34,406 nucleotides of DNA from an uncultured Ruminococcus sp. (GCA_900544395.1 UQVC01000027.1:1-34406); one strand, 5' to 3'. Shown: positions 14,788 through 23,175, numbered from the stretch's first letter. Numbers and translations: made by a program. The notes: generated from the letters alone by a model not told the origin.

Positions 14788-14816
14788 ATTATAGGAATGT
14801 TTCCTGTTATTGTCAA
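14788..14816 (-). promoter_or_regulatory. Near-perfect sigma-A promoter of the DUF2871 operon
   Basis: On the minus strand TTGACA (14811-14816), a 17-bp spacer and TATAAT (14788-14793). The spacer contains AGGAAACATTCCT, a short inverted repeat that could hold an operator. The spacer is not the 19-20 bp typical of MerR-activated promoters. Confidence 0.85.
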
Positions 14817-14845
14817 TCTGTTTTCAAAATATTTTTATTTCTGCC

Positions 14846-14874
14846 TTTTCTTTCTTCTTTCCAGGAATTATAAT
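14846..14874 (+). promoter_or_regulatory. Probable pepT promoter
   Basis: A perfect -10 TATAAT (14869-14874) with a weak -35 TTTTCT (14846-14851) 17 bp upstream. Transcription would start about 30 bp before the pepT ATG. Confidence 0.5.
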
Positions 14875-14911
14875 AAACACAGATTATTACAAAAAACAGG
14901 AGAGATTTACT

Positions 14912-16144
14912 ATGAAAGCTTATGAACGACTTTTAAAATACGTAACTGTACGCACACCAAGCGATGAGACCAGCACAACCGTTCCTTCTTCTTCCTGCCA
15001 GTTCGATCTGGCACAGGATCTGATCCGGGAATTTATCAACATGGGACTTCCAAAAGCACGGACTGATGAAAAATGCTATGTCTACGCACAGATTCCCGCC
15101 ACACCGGGGTACGAACACTGCCCGAAACTGGGATTTGTCGCACATCTGGACACCGTTTCTGATTTCTGTGACAAGAAAATTGTTCCGGTGGTAACAGAAA
15201 ACTATGACGGACGCGATCTGCCTCTGGGAGGCGCTGACGGACGGGTACTTTCTGTTTCCATGTTCCCACATCTGAAGGATTTAAAGGGGCGTACCCTGAT
15301 CACCAGCAATGGGGATACCATTCTCGGCGCAGATGACAAAGCCGGTGTGGCGGAGATCATGACCATGGCAGAACGGGTACTGACAGAACAAATCCCACAC
15401 GGTCCGATTTCCATCGGATTTACTCCGGATGAAGAAGTCGGACGGGGCGCCGATCATTTTGATGTGGAAAAATTTGATGCAGATTTTGCCTATACCATGG
15501 ATGGAGATACCGAAGGGGAGATTCAGTACGAGAACTTCAACGCGGCTGATGCCATCTTTGAAATTAAAGGAATCAACGTGCATCCTGGTTCTGCAAAAGA
15601 TGTCATGGTCAATGCAGCCCTGGTAGCAATGGAGATCAACGCTGCCCTCCCTTGCGGAGAAACTCCTGCGGATACCGAAGACTATGAGGGATTCTATCAT
15701 CTGGTGAGCATGTCCGGCGATGTAGCCTGTGCAAAACTGCATTACATTGTCCGAGATCACGATGCCGACAAATTTGCCTCACGTCTGGAGACGTTAAAAG
15801 AGATTTCCAAACAGATGAACCTGAAATGGGGATTCGGCACCGTCAAACTGACCATTGACGAACAATACCGCAATATGGCAGAAATTATTGAAGACGGGAA
15901 CATGCACCTGATTGAAAATGCCAAAAAAGCCTGTGAAGCCGCAGATGTGACACCACTGATCCTGCCGATCCGCGGCGGTACTGACGGAGCCCGCTTAAGC
16001 TTTATGGGACTTCCATGCCCGAACCTGGGCACTGGCGGACATGGATACCACGGACCATTCGAACACATCACTGCCGAAGGAATGGACAAGGCTGTCGATG
16101 TGATGATCGAGCTGGTCAAACTGTATGCAGATATGAAAGCATAA
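14912..16144 (+). CDS. pepT: Peptidase T (tripeptide aminopeptidase)
   Basis: A 410-residue M20B metallopeptidase that removes the N-terminal residue of tripeptides in the cytoplasm. Di-zinc ligands are visible: AHLDT (H78, D80), GADDKAG (D141, bridging), PDEEVG (catalytic E174, E175), MDGD (D197) and YHGPFEH (H380). The dimerisation domain lies between about residues 210 and 320. Length equals E. coli PepT. The start is the ATG at 14912 after ACAGGAGAG; the upstream open frame covers the promoter. It stands alone on the plus strand and ends at a hairpin. Confidence 0.97.
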   Translation: MKAYERLLKYVTVRTPSDETSTTVPSSSCQFDLAQDLIREFINMGLPKARTDEKCYVYAQIPATPGYEHCPKLGFVAHLDTVSDFCDKKIVPVVTENYDGRDLPLGGADGRVLSVSMFPHLKDLKGRTLITSNGDTILGADDKAGVAEIMTMAERVLTEQIPHGPISIGFTPDEEVGRGADHFDVEKFDADFAYTMDGDTEGEIQYENFNAADAIFEIKGINVHPGSAKDVMVNAALVAMEINAALPCGETPADTEDYEGFYHLVSMSGDVACAKLHYIVRDHDADKFASRLETLKEISKQMNLKWGFGTVKLTIDEQYRNMAEIIEDGNMHLIENAKKACEAADVTPLILPIRGGTDGARLSFMGLPCPNLGTGGHGYHGPFEHITAEGMDKAVDVMIELVKLYADMKA

Positions 16145-16160
16145 GTATACTGTAATGAAA

Positions 16161-16202
16161 AGAGACATTCCCCTATCTCTCAGCAGATAGAGAAATGTCT
16201 CT
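16161..16202. terminator. Terminator hairpin between pepT and the Rpn gene
   Basis: A long imperfect stem, AGAGACATT...TATCT (16161-16178) with AGATA...AATGTCTCT (16185-16202), two mismatches, between convergent genes. It probably serves both directions. Confidence 0.65.
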
Positions 16203-16216
16203 TCTTCGATTATCTG

Positions 16217-17089
16217 TTACTTGTTTTCTTCCATTTCCCGGATTATCTGCTCAATCACAGACTTCTCTTCTTCCACCTCCTCTGCGATCACAGAAATGGA
16301 TTTTCCTCTTGCAAGTTTCTTTTGGATCTGTTCTTTTAAATAATCTTCTCGTCCTTCTTCCCAGAATGTTTCCCGTTCTTGTCTCATATGTTTTTCCTGA
16401 TCGTATTCATAAATACTCACTGATTTCGCCTCCGCTCGATTTTGTTTTAAAAATTCTGCCAGAATATTTTCCTCGATACATTCTTGAATCGCCCGTTCCA
16501 CGGCTTCTTCCACGGGAATCTCTCTGGCATATTTTCTGACTCTTTCCGTATATTCGGAATAGTCTTTCAAAGATTTACACATACCTTTCAACTTCTCATT
16601 ATGTCCCCGATTGATATTCAACATGACTGCAGTCAGTTCCAATGCGGGATGCTCTTCTTTCACACTGTAGGCATCAGATAATTTCAAGATACTTCGATCC
16701 GGCTGCTCTTTCTCTCCATTGTAGAAGATAATAAACTGAGGTGCCGGAAGTTCCACGCATTTTATTCCATACAGATTCTCGTCTTTCGTCATCCCGGAAT
16801 ACAGATCCGAAATATAGAATAAATACCGCAAGGGCAGGTTGGGACTGTAGGTGGACTGATGTTCATACAGCGATAAACGGGAATCGATTAGAAACGATAT
16901 ATCATTATGCATAGACATGTAAATGGCATTTTCCAAGGTGTTAATTTCCAAAAGTTCCGGATCTTCATACTGTCTTCCGCTGACTGCATTATACAATTCC
17001 AGCAATTCCTTCTTATTGCTGTAGAGCATGGCGAATATCTTCGACTTGTACAATCGGTTTACGGGTTGTGTCTGTGTGTTCTGGTTCAT
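16217..17089 (-). CDS. Rpn-family PD-(D/E)XK nuclease / putative transposase
   Basis: A 290-residue protein of the Rpn (YhgA-like) family, common and multicopy in Lachnospiraceae. The nuclease core is near the N-terminus: NDISFLIDSRLSLYEHQSTYSPNLPLR, with D63, E76 and Q78 as the probable metal-binding D...E-x-Q set. FIIFYNG follows, then a charged coiled-coil tail with many Glu and Lys. E. coli Rpn proteins are DNA endonucleases that raise RecA-independent recombination, and some act in phage defence. The start follows AAGGAGG. No transposase DDE motif or terminal inverted repeats are visible. Confidence 0.85.
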   Translation of the reverse strand: MNQNTQTQPVNRLYKSKIFAMLYSNKKELLELYNAVSGRQYEDPELLEINTLENAIYMSMHNDISFLIDSRLSLYEHQSTYSPNLPLRYLFYISDLYSGMTKDENLYGIKCVELPAPQFIIFYNGEKEQPDRSILKLSDAYSVKEEHPALELTAVMLNINRGHNEKLKGMCKSLKDYSEYTERVRKYAREIPVEEAVERAIQECIEENILAEFLKQNRAEAKSVSIYEYDQEKHMRQERETFWEEGREDYLKEQIQKKLARGKSISVIAEEVEEEKSVIEQIIREMEENK

Positions 17090-17101
17090 AGATCTGCCTC
17101 C

Positions 17102-17230
17102 TTAAATTGAATATGCAGGAGGTTTCGAATACAACACTGCTCTCAATCCCTCTCTGCTGTTTAAAATGGAATCCAAAGCATAGAGAGTTTCTGATGTGAT
17201 ATGAGAATCATAGATGCGGTATCTTCCCGC
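17102..17230 (-). other. Protein-like open frame without start codon in the Rpn leader
   Basis: Between in-frame stops, 42 codons of ordinary usage read RYRIYDSHITSETLYALD and end REGLRAVLYSKPPAYSI. There is no ATG and no ribosome binding site. It lies in the 320-bp gene-free stretch 17090-17410, which otherwise holds the Rpn promoter and the hemerythrin terminator. It could be a gene remnant or chance. Not recognised. Confidence 0.25.
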
Positions 17231-17245
17231 TTAGAAAAACCAGAA

Positions 17246-17274
17246 ATAATATGCTTTTTTGTATTCTAACACAA
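17246..17274 (-). promoter_or_regulatory. Promoter of the Rpn gene
   Basis: On the minus strand -35 TTGTGT (17269-17274), a 17-bp spacer and -10 TATTAT (17246-17251). This gives an untranslated leader of about 150 nt, long for this window. Confidence 0.6.
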
Positions 17275-17333
17275 TTTTTTCAAAAAATCTTCTTTATATC
17301 CACTTTTTACAAAAATTTTATGTTCCACGACAA

Positions 17334-17388
17334 TCAAAAAAGAGCCGTTGCTTTCGCGGCATTCATCACCGCCTTGCAACAGCCCTCT
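17334..17388 (-). terminator. Terminator after the bacteriohemerythrin gene
   Basis: On the minus strand an imperfect G+C-rich hairpin (17341-17351 with 17376-17388, plus an inner GGC/GCC pairing) is followed by TTTTTTG. It starts 22 bp after the stop. Confidence 0.6.
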
Positions 17389-17410
17389 GATCTTACTGTC
17401 ATGTTTCTGA

Positions 17411-17833
17411 TTACAGTCTTTCTCCATTTTCATGCATGAACTTATATTCCGCAACAGAGCGGTCAAAGGTCTTAATATGATTGTAAAGCCACTCCACTAC
17501 ATTTTTATGGACTGCTTCTACAAATGCAGAAGATGGTCCTTCTTCCTCTTCCAGCATATTATAAAGGTCTTTGACAACCTGTCTTAATTTTTCATGCTCT
17601 TCTTTGTGTTTTGCCACTCCGGGATATGTAATCTCTTCCTGCAGTTTTTCTTCCTCTCCAAAGTGGAACTCTGTATAATCTGCAAGATAATCCAGTGTCT
17701 TTACTGCCACCAGTTTATCCTTGCTGGTTTCACAGCTGTCCAATAATTTGTTGATCTTGTCGATCAGTTCTTTGTGCTGAGAATCGATCATCTCATTTCC
17801 TGTTGCCAGACTTTCATCAAATTCTGCTCTCAT
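17411..17833 (-). CDS. Bacteriohemerythrin
   Basis: A 140-residue four-helix-bundle O2-binding protein. All di-iron ligands are present: H20 (DSQHKELI), H57 and E61 (FHFGEEE), H76 and H80 (HKEEHEK), H119 and D124 (NHIKTFDR). It is a single free-standing domain without sensor or regulatory fusion. In anaerobes and microaerophiles the family stores, scavenges or senses oxygen. The stop of nudC is only 11 bp upstream of its start, so they form an operon, which links O2 handling to NAD-cap/NADH hydrolysis. Confidence 0.95.
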   Translation of the reverse strand: MRAEFDESLATGNEMIDSQHKELIDKINKLLDSCETSKDKLVAVKTLDYLADYTEFHFGEEEKLQEEITYPGVAKHKEEHEKLRQVVKDLYNMLEEEEGPSSAFVEAVHKNVVEWLYNHIKTFDRSVAEYKFMHENGERL

Positions 17834-17844
17834 CGTGCTACCTC

Positions 17845-18681
17845 CTACACTTCACCTTGTTTAAATTTTATGATCATTTCATTGGTTAAACTGTCTCTGG
17901 ACGGCTCTACCGGAATCTCTTCTCTTTCAAACCATTCCGCCAGTGCCAGTTCCTCCTCATCCAGAGTTATCTTGGCATCTCCATCCAGATCACAGTAAAA
18001 TCCCATCAAAAGGGTGTCACTAAACGCCCATGGCTGACTTTTATAATACCTGATATTCTTTACTTTTAACCCGACTTCTTCCATCACTTCCCGTGCAACG
18101 GTCTCCTCCACGGTCTCCCCGATTTCTGTAAACCCTGCGAGCAGAGCATATTTCTTATAACTCCTTCCCGCATACTTGGACATTAAGATCCGATTTCCAT
18201 CTGTCACACCGATGATCACAGCCGGACAGATCTTCGGAAACTCCATATGGTTACAGTGTTCACAAAACAGCATCCTTTCTCTGGTATCATGACGCATTTT
18301 ATGTCCGCACCTGCCACAATATCTGCGTGTCTGATACCATCGATGCAGCTGGTATCCTGTAATCCCCGCAAATGCCCGATACTGCGGATCTGCGGTCCGA
18401 AAGATCTCGGTATTCTCCATCGTAAATTCAGAATGTGGCTCTCTGTTCAGATGCCTGACCAGATAATATCCGGTGTCATCCACCGTAAACAAATACGTAC
18501 ATGTCTCATACAGATCTGCATTCAGTCTCTCCACATCCGCAAATGTTGGAAATACGATTTCTGTGGCTGTCCGCTTCATCAGTGCCGTATGCTCCTCATA
18601 GTACAGCACTACACTGTCCTTTTGCGGCAAAACCGGTCTGTACTCATTCCGAAAGCGATGCGGTGCAATGTCCTGTATCAT
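17845..18681 (-). CDS. nudC: NAD(+)/NADH diphosphatase and RNA deNADding enzyme NudC
   Basis: A 278-residue Nudix hydrolase that cleaves NADH to NMNH and AMP and can remove NAD caps from RNA. It has an N-terminal NUDIX-like domain and a four-Cys zinc ribbon (C122, C125, C140, C143). The Nudix box at 183-205 (GFTEIGETVEETVAREVMEEVGL) has every consensus residue. Then SQPWAF (215-220) is the signature that separates NudC from other Nudix enzymes. The start ATG at 18681 gives the standard length. It is the first gene of a two-gene unit with bacteriohemerythrin. Confidence 0.96.
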   Translation of the reverse strand: MIQDIAPHRFRNEYRPVLPQKDSVVLYYEEHTALMKRTATEIVFPTFADVERLNADLYETCTYLFTVDDTGYYLVRHLNREPHSEFTMENTEIFRTADPQYRAFAGITGYQLHRWYQTRRYCGRCGHKMRHDTRERMLFCEHCNHMEFPKICPAVIIGVTDGNRILMSKYAGRSYKKYALLAGFTEIGETVEETVAREVMEEVGLKVKNIRYYKSQPWAFSDTLLMGFYCDLDGDAKITLDEEELALAEWFEREEIPVEPSRDSLTNEMIIKFKQGEV

Positions 18682-18716
18682 TGTGTTCGCTCCTTATCTT
18701 TTCGTTATTTCTTCTC

Positions 18717-18745
18717 ATTATACCACAGACCTGTCTGCTTGAACA
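18717..18745 (-). promoter_or_regulatory. nudC-hemerythrin promoter
   Basis: An extended -10 TGG-TATAAT (18717-18722) and a -35 TGTTCA (18740-18745) with 17 bp between. It lies just after the lspA-like stop, so nudC can be expressed separately from the genes upstream. Confidence 0.6.
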
Positions 18746-18753
18746 TCTGTTTC

Positions 18754-19239
18754 TTAATCTGAATGACTTCTTCGGATACTGTCTCTCCATTCTCCCGCTA
18801 AAAATAAAACGCTTCCCATAACCAGAAAAAAGTCTCCCAGGTTATAGGTAATCTTGCTCCATTTGGAACTGGGCATCTGAAATCCAATATAATCTACCAC
18901 ATATCCCCTCGTCCATCTGTCCCAGGTATTGCTCCAGGCCCCTGCCGTTCCCAGAGACAGGCCTGCCCGCTTCATGGCATTGCCGCTTTTCCCGGAAACA
19001 AAAAACTGACAGACCGTTAAAATTCCCGCCATAACCAGGGATGCCTTTTTTACAAAGTCCGGATGTTCTCCCAAAAAACTCATGCACATCCCCGGATTGT
19101 GAACTTTCCGCAGTGTAATCCGTCTGCTTCCGGCAAATGGCCGTTCTTCTCCCTGTGGCCATTCTTCCACTTTTTCCTTGACTGTCAGATCCAGCCCTGC
19201 CAGAAATGCCGATATTCCCATGTGCCATACTTTTTTCAT
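18754..19239 (-). CDS. lspA: Signal peptidase II-like (LspA) membrane protein
   Basis: A 161-residue membrane protein with the LspA motifs in order. These are AGLDLTVKEKVE near the N-terminus, VHNPGMCMSFL (47-55; family VHNxGaaFs), NTWDRWTRGYVVDYIGF (catalytic Asp D107) and KITYNLGDFFLV (second Asp D136). These two aspartates form the dyad that removes the signal peptide from prolipoproteins. It is divergent: P replaces the usual small residue after N49, and GD replaces AD. It may be a paralogue rather than the housekeeping enzyme. The stop of the zinc-ribbon gene lies 9 bp upstream, so the pair is cotranscribed. Confidence 0.7.
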   Translation of the reverse strand: MKKVWHMGISAFLAGLDLTVKEKVEEWPQGEERPFAGSRRITLRKVHNPGMCMSFLGEHPDFVKKASLVMAGILTVCQFFVSGKSGNAMKRAGLSLGTAGAWSNTWDRWTRGYVVDYIGFQMPSSKWSKITYNLGDFFLVMGSVLFLAGEWRDSIRRSHSD

Positions 19240-19248
19240 CCATGCCCT

Positions 19249-19827
19249 CTATTCTTCTGTAAATTCTTTGATCTTCTCTGCCGCTTCTTCTGCTTTTTCT
19301 TTGGCTGCTTCGGTAATATCCTCTGTCTTCTCCATCACAGTATCTGCGGCTTTTTGTGTTGTCTCTACAATATGCTCTGCTGCCTGCCCTGCTTTTTCTT
19401 TTACAAAATCAACCGCCTGATCGGCTTTCTCTTTGATCACAGTCTCTGTCTCATCCCAGATATCCTGTGCTTTCTTCGCTCCGCAATACGGACAAAACGC
19501 CATCCCTTTTGCTACTTGTTTTCCACAGCATGCACAGGTTGACATTCCTTTGATCTCTTCGATCTGCGCCTGATGCTTCTCAATGCGCTCCATTCTTTCC
19601 TCAATCTTACTGCACAAAGTGCTCATCTGCTCATCCAGTTGTTCTCCTGCCTGAAAACGATGGTACAAAAAACGTCCCATTTCCAGAAAATCTTCTTCAT
19701 TGCCTCTCTCCAGAGTTCGGATCTGACCTTTTAATCTTTGGATCTCGACCATCTCCCCCGCCTTGCTCGTAACAGTCTCTGTCGTTTCTCCTATCTTCTT
19801 TCCCAAATCTTCCCAAAATGTCTTCAT
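19249..19827 (-). CDS. Zinc-ribbon protein with coiled coil and LEA-like amphipathic tail
   Basis: A 192-residue soluble, very charged protein in three parts. Residues 1-95 form a predicted coiled coil rich in E, K and Q. Residues 98-115 are a zinc ribbon (C98, C101, C112, C115; CPYCG). Residues 120-192 are a repeated amphipathic segment of the type KEKAxQAVDFV / KEKAGQAAEHI / KEKAEEAAEKI, resembling 11-mer repeats of LEA group 3 or apolipoprotein-like proteins that coat membranes. I know no named family with this combination. It is the first gene of a unit with the lspA-like gene, behind its own promoter. Function unknown; a membrane-surface or envelope-stress role is inference. Confidence 0.75.
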   Translation of the reverse strand: MKTFWEDLGKKIGETTETVTSKAGEMVEIQRLKGQIRTLERGNEEDFLEMGRFLYHRFQAGEQLDEQMSTLCSKIEERMERIEKHQAQIEEIKGMSTCACCGKQVAKGMAFCPYCGAKKAQDIWDETETVIKEKADQAVDFVKEKAGQAAEHIVETTQKAADTVMEKTEDITEAAKEKAEEAAEKIKEFTEE

Positions 19828-19885
19828 GTGATATGCTCCCTTCTGTTTGTCCTAAAACATTCTGTCAATCCATCTGTTTTCTTCT

Positions 19886-19913
19886 ATTATACCCCAAACG
19901 CTTCCAACTTCAA
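19886..19913 (-). promoter_or_regulatory. Promoter of the zinc-ribbon/lspA-like pair
   Basis: On the minus strand -35 TTGAAG (19908-19913), a 16-bp spacer and -10 TATAAT (19886-19891). Confidence 0.65.
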
Positions 19914-20017
19914 CCGCATTTCTGAGAGTTTTTCAATTCTTCCGTTTCCTGGGATCGTAAGTCTGTCATATTCCTTCTTTTGGGGCGTATATTATAAAAA
20001 AATCATGGAGTATTTCT

Positions 20018-21724
20018 ATGTCTGATACTGATTCTTGTCAAGAAAAAATCCTCTCGGAAAACTATCGGGATTTTATTGTCTCCGATGTTCGTATGCCCTT
20101 TCTCAAAGATCTGTTTCACGATAATTATTGCCTGCAGGATCCGGGATTTTTTTACCAGTGCGCCTATATTCCCGCTTCTGTGGTAGATCCCATTTCTCTG
20201 GAACGTTACTCCTATTTTTCTATTCCAAAATGCTATTCCCTGCTCAATATGCAGGCGCTCAATGATGCCGGGATTCTTCCGATTCAGAACCATTCCACAC
20301 TGCAGTTAAGCGGCAAAGGCGTCATGATCGGATTTCTCGACACCGGGATCGACTATGAAAATCCTCTGTTTCGCAATCTGGACGGAACAACCCGGATCGC
20401 AGGCATCTGGGATCAGACACTTTCGGTCGGTACTCCTCCAGAATCTTTTTCCTATGGTACTCACTATACCCGCGAGATGATCAATGAAGCGCTGTCTTCT
20501 CCGGACCCGCATACGCTCGTCCCAACTTCCGATACCAACGGGCATGGAACATTTCTGGCAAGTATTGCTGCCGGCTCAGGTAATCCTTCCGAGCAATTTA
20601 TCGGCGCCGCTCCGGAAGCGTCCATCGCTGTCGTCAAACTCAAACAGGCAAAACAATATTTGCGGGATTACTATTTTATCCCGAAATCTGCCCCGGCTTT
20701 TCAGGAAAACGATATCATGCTGGGCATGCGTTATCTGCATCTGCTGGCATTGTCCCAAAATCTTCCTCTTGTCTTTTGCATTGCTCTTGGCAGCAATCTC
20801 GGCGGACATTCCGGCGCTCTGCCGCTTGCTGTCACAGCCCGGCAATACACCTTGCTTTCCAACCGGGTCCCGGTCATCGGCGTGGGAAACGAAGCCGATC
20901 AACGCCATCACTTTTTCAGTGAGATCATGAATCCTTCGGATACCAAGACCGTAGAAATCCGGGTAGGCGAAGACACTTCCGGATTTATGATGGAACTTTG
21001 GACAGAACTTCCCAACATCCTTTCCATCAGTCTGACTTCTCCTTCCGGAGAAAGCACCTCCCGGATTCCCATCCGCGCAGGAACCAGCACTACCTTTCAA
21101 TTTTTGTTTGAACAGACTACGGTAAATATTGACTATCGCCTGTTTGTAGAAAGTACCACTTCGGAGCTCATTCATTTTCGCTTTTCAGATGCCGCTCCCG
21201 GCATTTGGAAACTGGTCGTAGAACCTGTGCAGATCATCAACGGACAGTTCCATATCTGGCTTCCTGTACAGGAATTTTTAAGCGGAGATGTGTATTTTCT
21301 GGATTCAGATCCTTACTATACTCTTACTTCCCCTTCTGATTCCATCCTGCCGATTTCCGTTTCTTATTACAATTCTGCCAATGGGAGTATTGCCCTTAGT
21401 TCCGGAAGAGGCTTTACCCGGACAGAACAGATAAAACCGGATTTTGCCGCTCCCGGAGTTGCCGTCACCGGAGCCTTACCCGGCGGACGGTTTGAAAGCA
21501 GAACCGGCTCCAGCACAGCGGTTGGTATTACTGCCGGAGCTGCAGCCCTTCTCATCGAATGGCATCTGTATCAGAAACAGATTCCGTCCATTGATACCTC
21601 TCTCATCAAAAGCCTGCTGATGCTTGGTGCTGTCAAAAATCCGGATCTAATCTATCCAAATCGGGAATGGGGATACGGACAGCTGAACCTTTACAATACG
21701 TTTGAAGCAATGCGACAATTATAA
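20018..21724 (+). CDS. Subtilase-family (S8) serine protease, Csp-like
   Basis: A 568-residue peptidase with the full triad: D108 (FLDTGID), H176 (NGHGT) and S499 (TGSSTAVG), plus the oxyanion Asn N291 (GVGNEA). A beta-rich insertion of about 150 residues lies between the Asn and the Ser (310-460), as in clostridial CspB/CspC-type germination proteases and related Lachnospiraceae S8 proteins. There is no signal peptide; the first 90 residues resemble a Csp-type prodomain. Since all catalytic residues are kept it is probably active. Whether it acts in spore germination cannot be said without spore genes nearby. GGAG precedes the ATG. It is a single-gene unit. Confidence 0.88.
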   Translation: MSDTDSCQEKILSENYRDFIVSDVRMPFLKDLFHDNYCLQDPGFFYQCAYIPASVVDPISLERYSYFSIPKCYSLLNMQALNDAGILPIQNHSTLQLSGKGVMIGFLDTGIDYENPLFRNLDGTTRIAGIWDQTLSVGTPPESFSYGTHYTREMINEALSSPDPHTLVPTSDTNGHGTFLASIAAGSGNPSEQFIGAAPEASIAVVKLKQAKQYLRDYYFIPKSAPAFQENDIMLGMRYLHLLALSQNLPLVFCIALGSNLGGHSGALPLAVTARQYTLLSNRVPVIGVGNEADQRHHFFSEIMNPSDTKTVEIRVGEDTSGFMMELWTELPNILSISLTSPSGESTSRIPIRAGTSTTFQFLFEQTTVNIDYRLFVESTTSELIHFRFSDAAPGIWKLVVEPVQIINGQFHIWLPVQEFLSGDVYFLDSDPYYTLTSPSDSILPISVSYYNSANGSIALSSGRGFTRTEQIKPDFAAPGVAVTGALPGGRFESRTGSSTAVGITAGAAALLIEWHLYQKQIPSIDTSLIKSLLMLGAVKNPDLIYPNREWGYGQLNLYNTFEAMRQL

Positions 21725-21733
21725 GCGCAAAAT

Positions 21734-21758
21734 GGGGACGCACTTTTCGTACGTCCCC
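21734..21758. terminator. Hairpin between the subtilase and antiporter genes
   Basis: GGGGACG (21734-21740) pairs with CGTCCCC (21752-21758); the genes are convergent and the T-tract is weak on both sides. Confidence 0.5.
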
Positions 21759-21765
21759 TGAAAAA

Positions 21766-23019
21766 CTACTCTCTTTTTTTCTCTTCGTAAATCGTAGTCA
21801 CACGCTCTGATTCCGGTACGATCTGTTCCGGTGCCGGAGCAGTTCCCGGTGCAAATACAATCTTCAAAAAGATTGGCGTGATGATCGTAGTGATCACAAC
21901 TACAATAATGATCGGTCCTAAAAATGCGGACCCAAGCAGTCCCAGCGCTGCTCCTTTGCTGGCTACGATCAGCGCTACCTCTCCACGAGAGATCATCCCG
22001 ATTCCGATCCGCTTCGCCTGATAGTTCTGATAATGACACATTTTTGCGCCCAATCCACATCCGACCACTTTTGTCAATACTGCTACGATCGATAAAGCTA
22101 CTGCAAATCCAACAATCGCCGCTGACATCTTTGGCAATTCGACCTTCAGACCGATACTTGCAAAAAATACCGGCGACAGCAGCAGATAAGACAATGTATC
22201 AAACTTTGTCTCCAGATACGTAGATCTCTGAACATTCGAAACGATCAAACCTGCAATAAATGCTCCCGTGATATCTGCAACTCCAAACACATCTTCCGCA
22301 ATGTATGCCATCAACAGACAGAATACAAATGCGACAATGGTATGACGGTGCATCTCTTTATTCGCCGTATCCACCCAATTCTTATACATTTTATAGAAGA
22401 TAAATCCGACGACTCCTGCAAAGACGAAAAATCCAACAATTTTCAGCATAACCACACTGATCTTGACACTTGGATCTGAAATACTGGTCACAATAGTCAA
22501 TGCCACGATTCCCAGAATATCGTCAATGATTGCAGCCCCCAAAATCGCATTTCCGGAGCGGGTTTTTAATTTACCCAGTTCTTTGAGTGTCTCCACCGTA
22601 ATACTGACAGAAGTTGCTGTCAGGATCACTCCGATAAAGATATTCTGCAGGAAAATACTTGCAGATGCATCGGATTCGATCATCCCCGGACGGTTAAAGA
22701 AATATGCCGTTGCAAATCCTCCCACCAGCGGTACCAGTACCCCGCAAAGCGCGATCACGAAGGATGCCTTTCCACTTGCTTTCAGCTCTTTGATGTCTGT
22801 CTCCATACCTGCGCAAAACATCAAAACGATGACTCCGATCTCTGCAACGGACTGAATAAACGAAGTCTCCGTCAAAATTCCGACTCCCGCCGGTCCCAGG
22901 ATCAGCCCTGCCAGAAGCGCGCCAACGACCTGCGGCATCTGTACCCTTCGTGTCAAAAGCCCCAGTGCTTTTGTACACAATAAAATAATTGCTAAATCCA
23001 ATAAATACTTGTAGTCCAT
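21766..23019 (-). CDS. CPA2-family Na+(K+)/H+ antiporter
   Basis: A 417-residue membrane protein with about 12 helices. It begins LAIILLCTKALGLLTRRVQMPQVVGALLAGLILGP, the CPA2 (KefB/GerN/NapA) signature. The AAIIDDILGIV segment (162-172) carries the D166-D167 pair that binds and exchanges the cation. A helix with ISRGEVALIVASKGA matches the conserved family end. The protein stops soon after the last helix with a charged tail and has no RCK/TrkA domain, so it is not nucleotide-gated like Kef. It is monocistronic, read from its own promoter, with GGGGG before the ATG. Ion preference not predictable. Confidence 0.9.
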   Translation of the reverse strand: MDYKYLLDLAIILLCTKALGLLTRRVQMPQVVGALLAGLILGPAGVGILTETSFIQSVAEIGVIVLMFCAGMETDIKELKASGKASFVIALCGVLVPLVGGFATAYFFNRPGMIESDASASIFLQNIFIGVILTATSVSITVETLKELGKLKTRSGNAILGAAIIDDILGIVALTIVTSISDPSVKISVVMLKIVGFFVFAGVVGFIFYKMYKNWVDTANKEMHRHTIVAFVFCLLMAYIAEDVFGVADITGAFIAGLIVSNVQRSTYLETKFDTLSYLLLSPVFFASIGLKVELPKMSAAIVGFAVALSIVAVLTKVVGCGLGAKMCHYQNYQAKRIGIGMISRGEVALIVASKGAALGLLGSAFLGPIIIVVVITTIITPIFLKIVFAPGTAPAPEQIVPESERVTTIYEEKKRE

Positions 23020-23053
23020 AATGATGCCCCCTTTTTTTTGTCAAACATATATA

Positions 23054-23082
23054 AGGATACACCCTGTCTTCTATTTTTTCAA
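23054..23082 (-). promoter_or_regulatory. Promoter of the antiporter gene
   Basis: On the minus strand -35 TTGAAA (23077-23082), a 17-bp spacer and -10 TATCCT (23054-23059). Confidence 0.55.
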
Positions 23083-23126
23083 TATATAATCTGTCATCTT
23101 AACACAATTTTCGCTCAAAATCGACA

Positions 23127-23163
23127 AAAGACAGGAACAGTCTGTCAAACTCTTCCTGTCTTT
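23127..23163 (-). terminator. Terminator of the ClpX gene
   Basis: A perfect 11-bp stem AAAGACAGGAA/TTCCTGTCTTT (23127-23137 with 23153-23163) with a T-rich minus-strand tail, 12 bp after the stop. Confidence 0.75.
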
Positions 23164-23175
23164 CGGCTCGATCTC

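Noticed and set aside
14788..14816. MerR-type long-spacer promoter for the DUF2871 operon
   Set aside because: The spacer is 17 bp, which suits ordinary sigma-A promoters rather than the 19-20 bp of MerR-activated ones.
16217..17089. Rpn gene as an active transposon
   Set aside because: No terminal inverted repeats or target duplications flank it, and the family acts as a nuclease rather than a DDE transposase.
19249..19450. Possible DNA tandem repeat in the KEKA-rich tail
   Set aside because: The periodicity is at protein level with varied codons; no exact DNA repeat units were seen.
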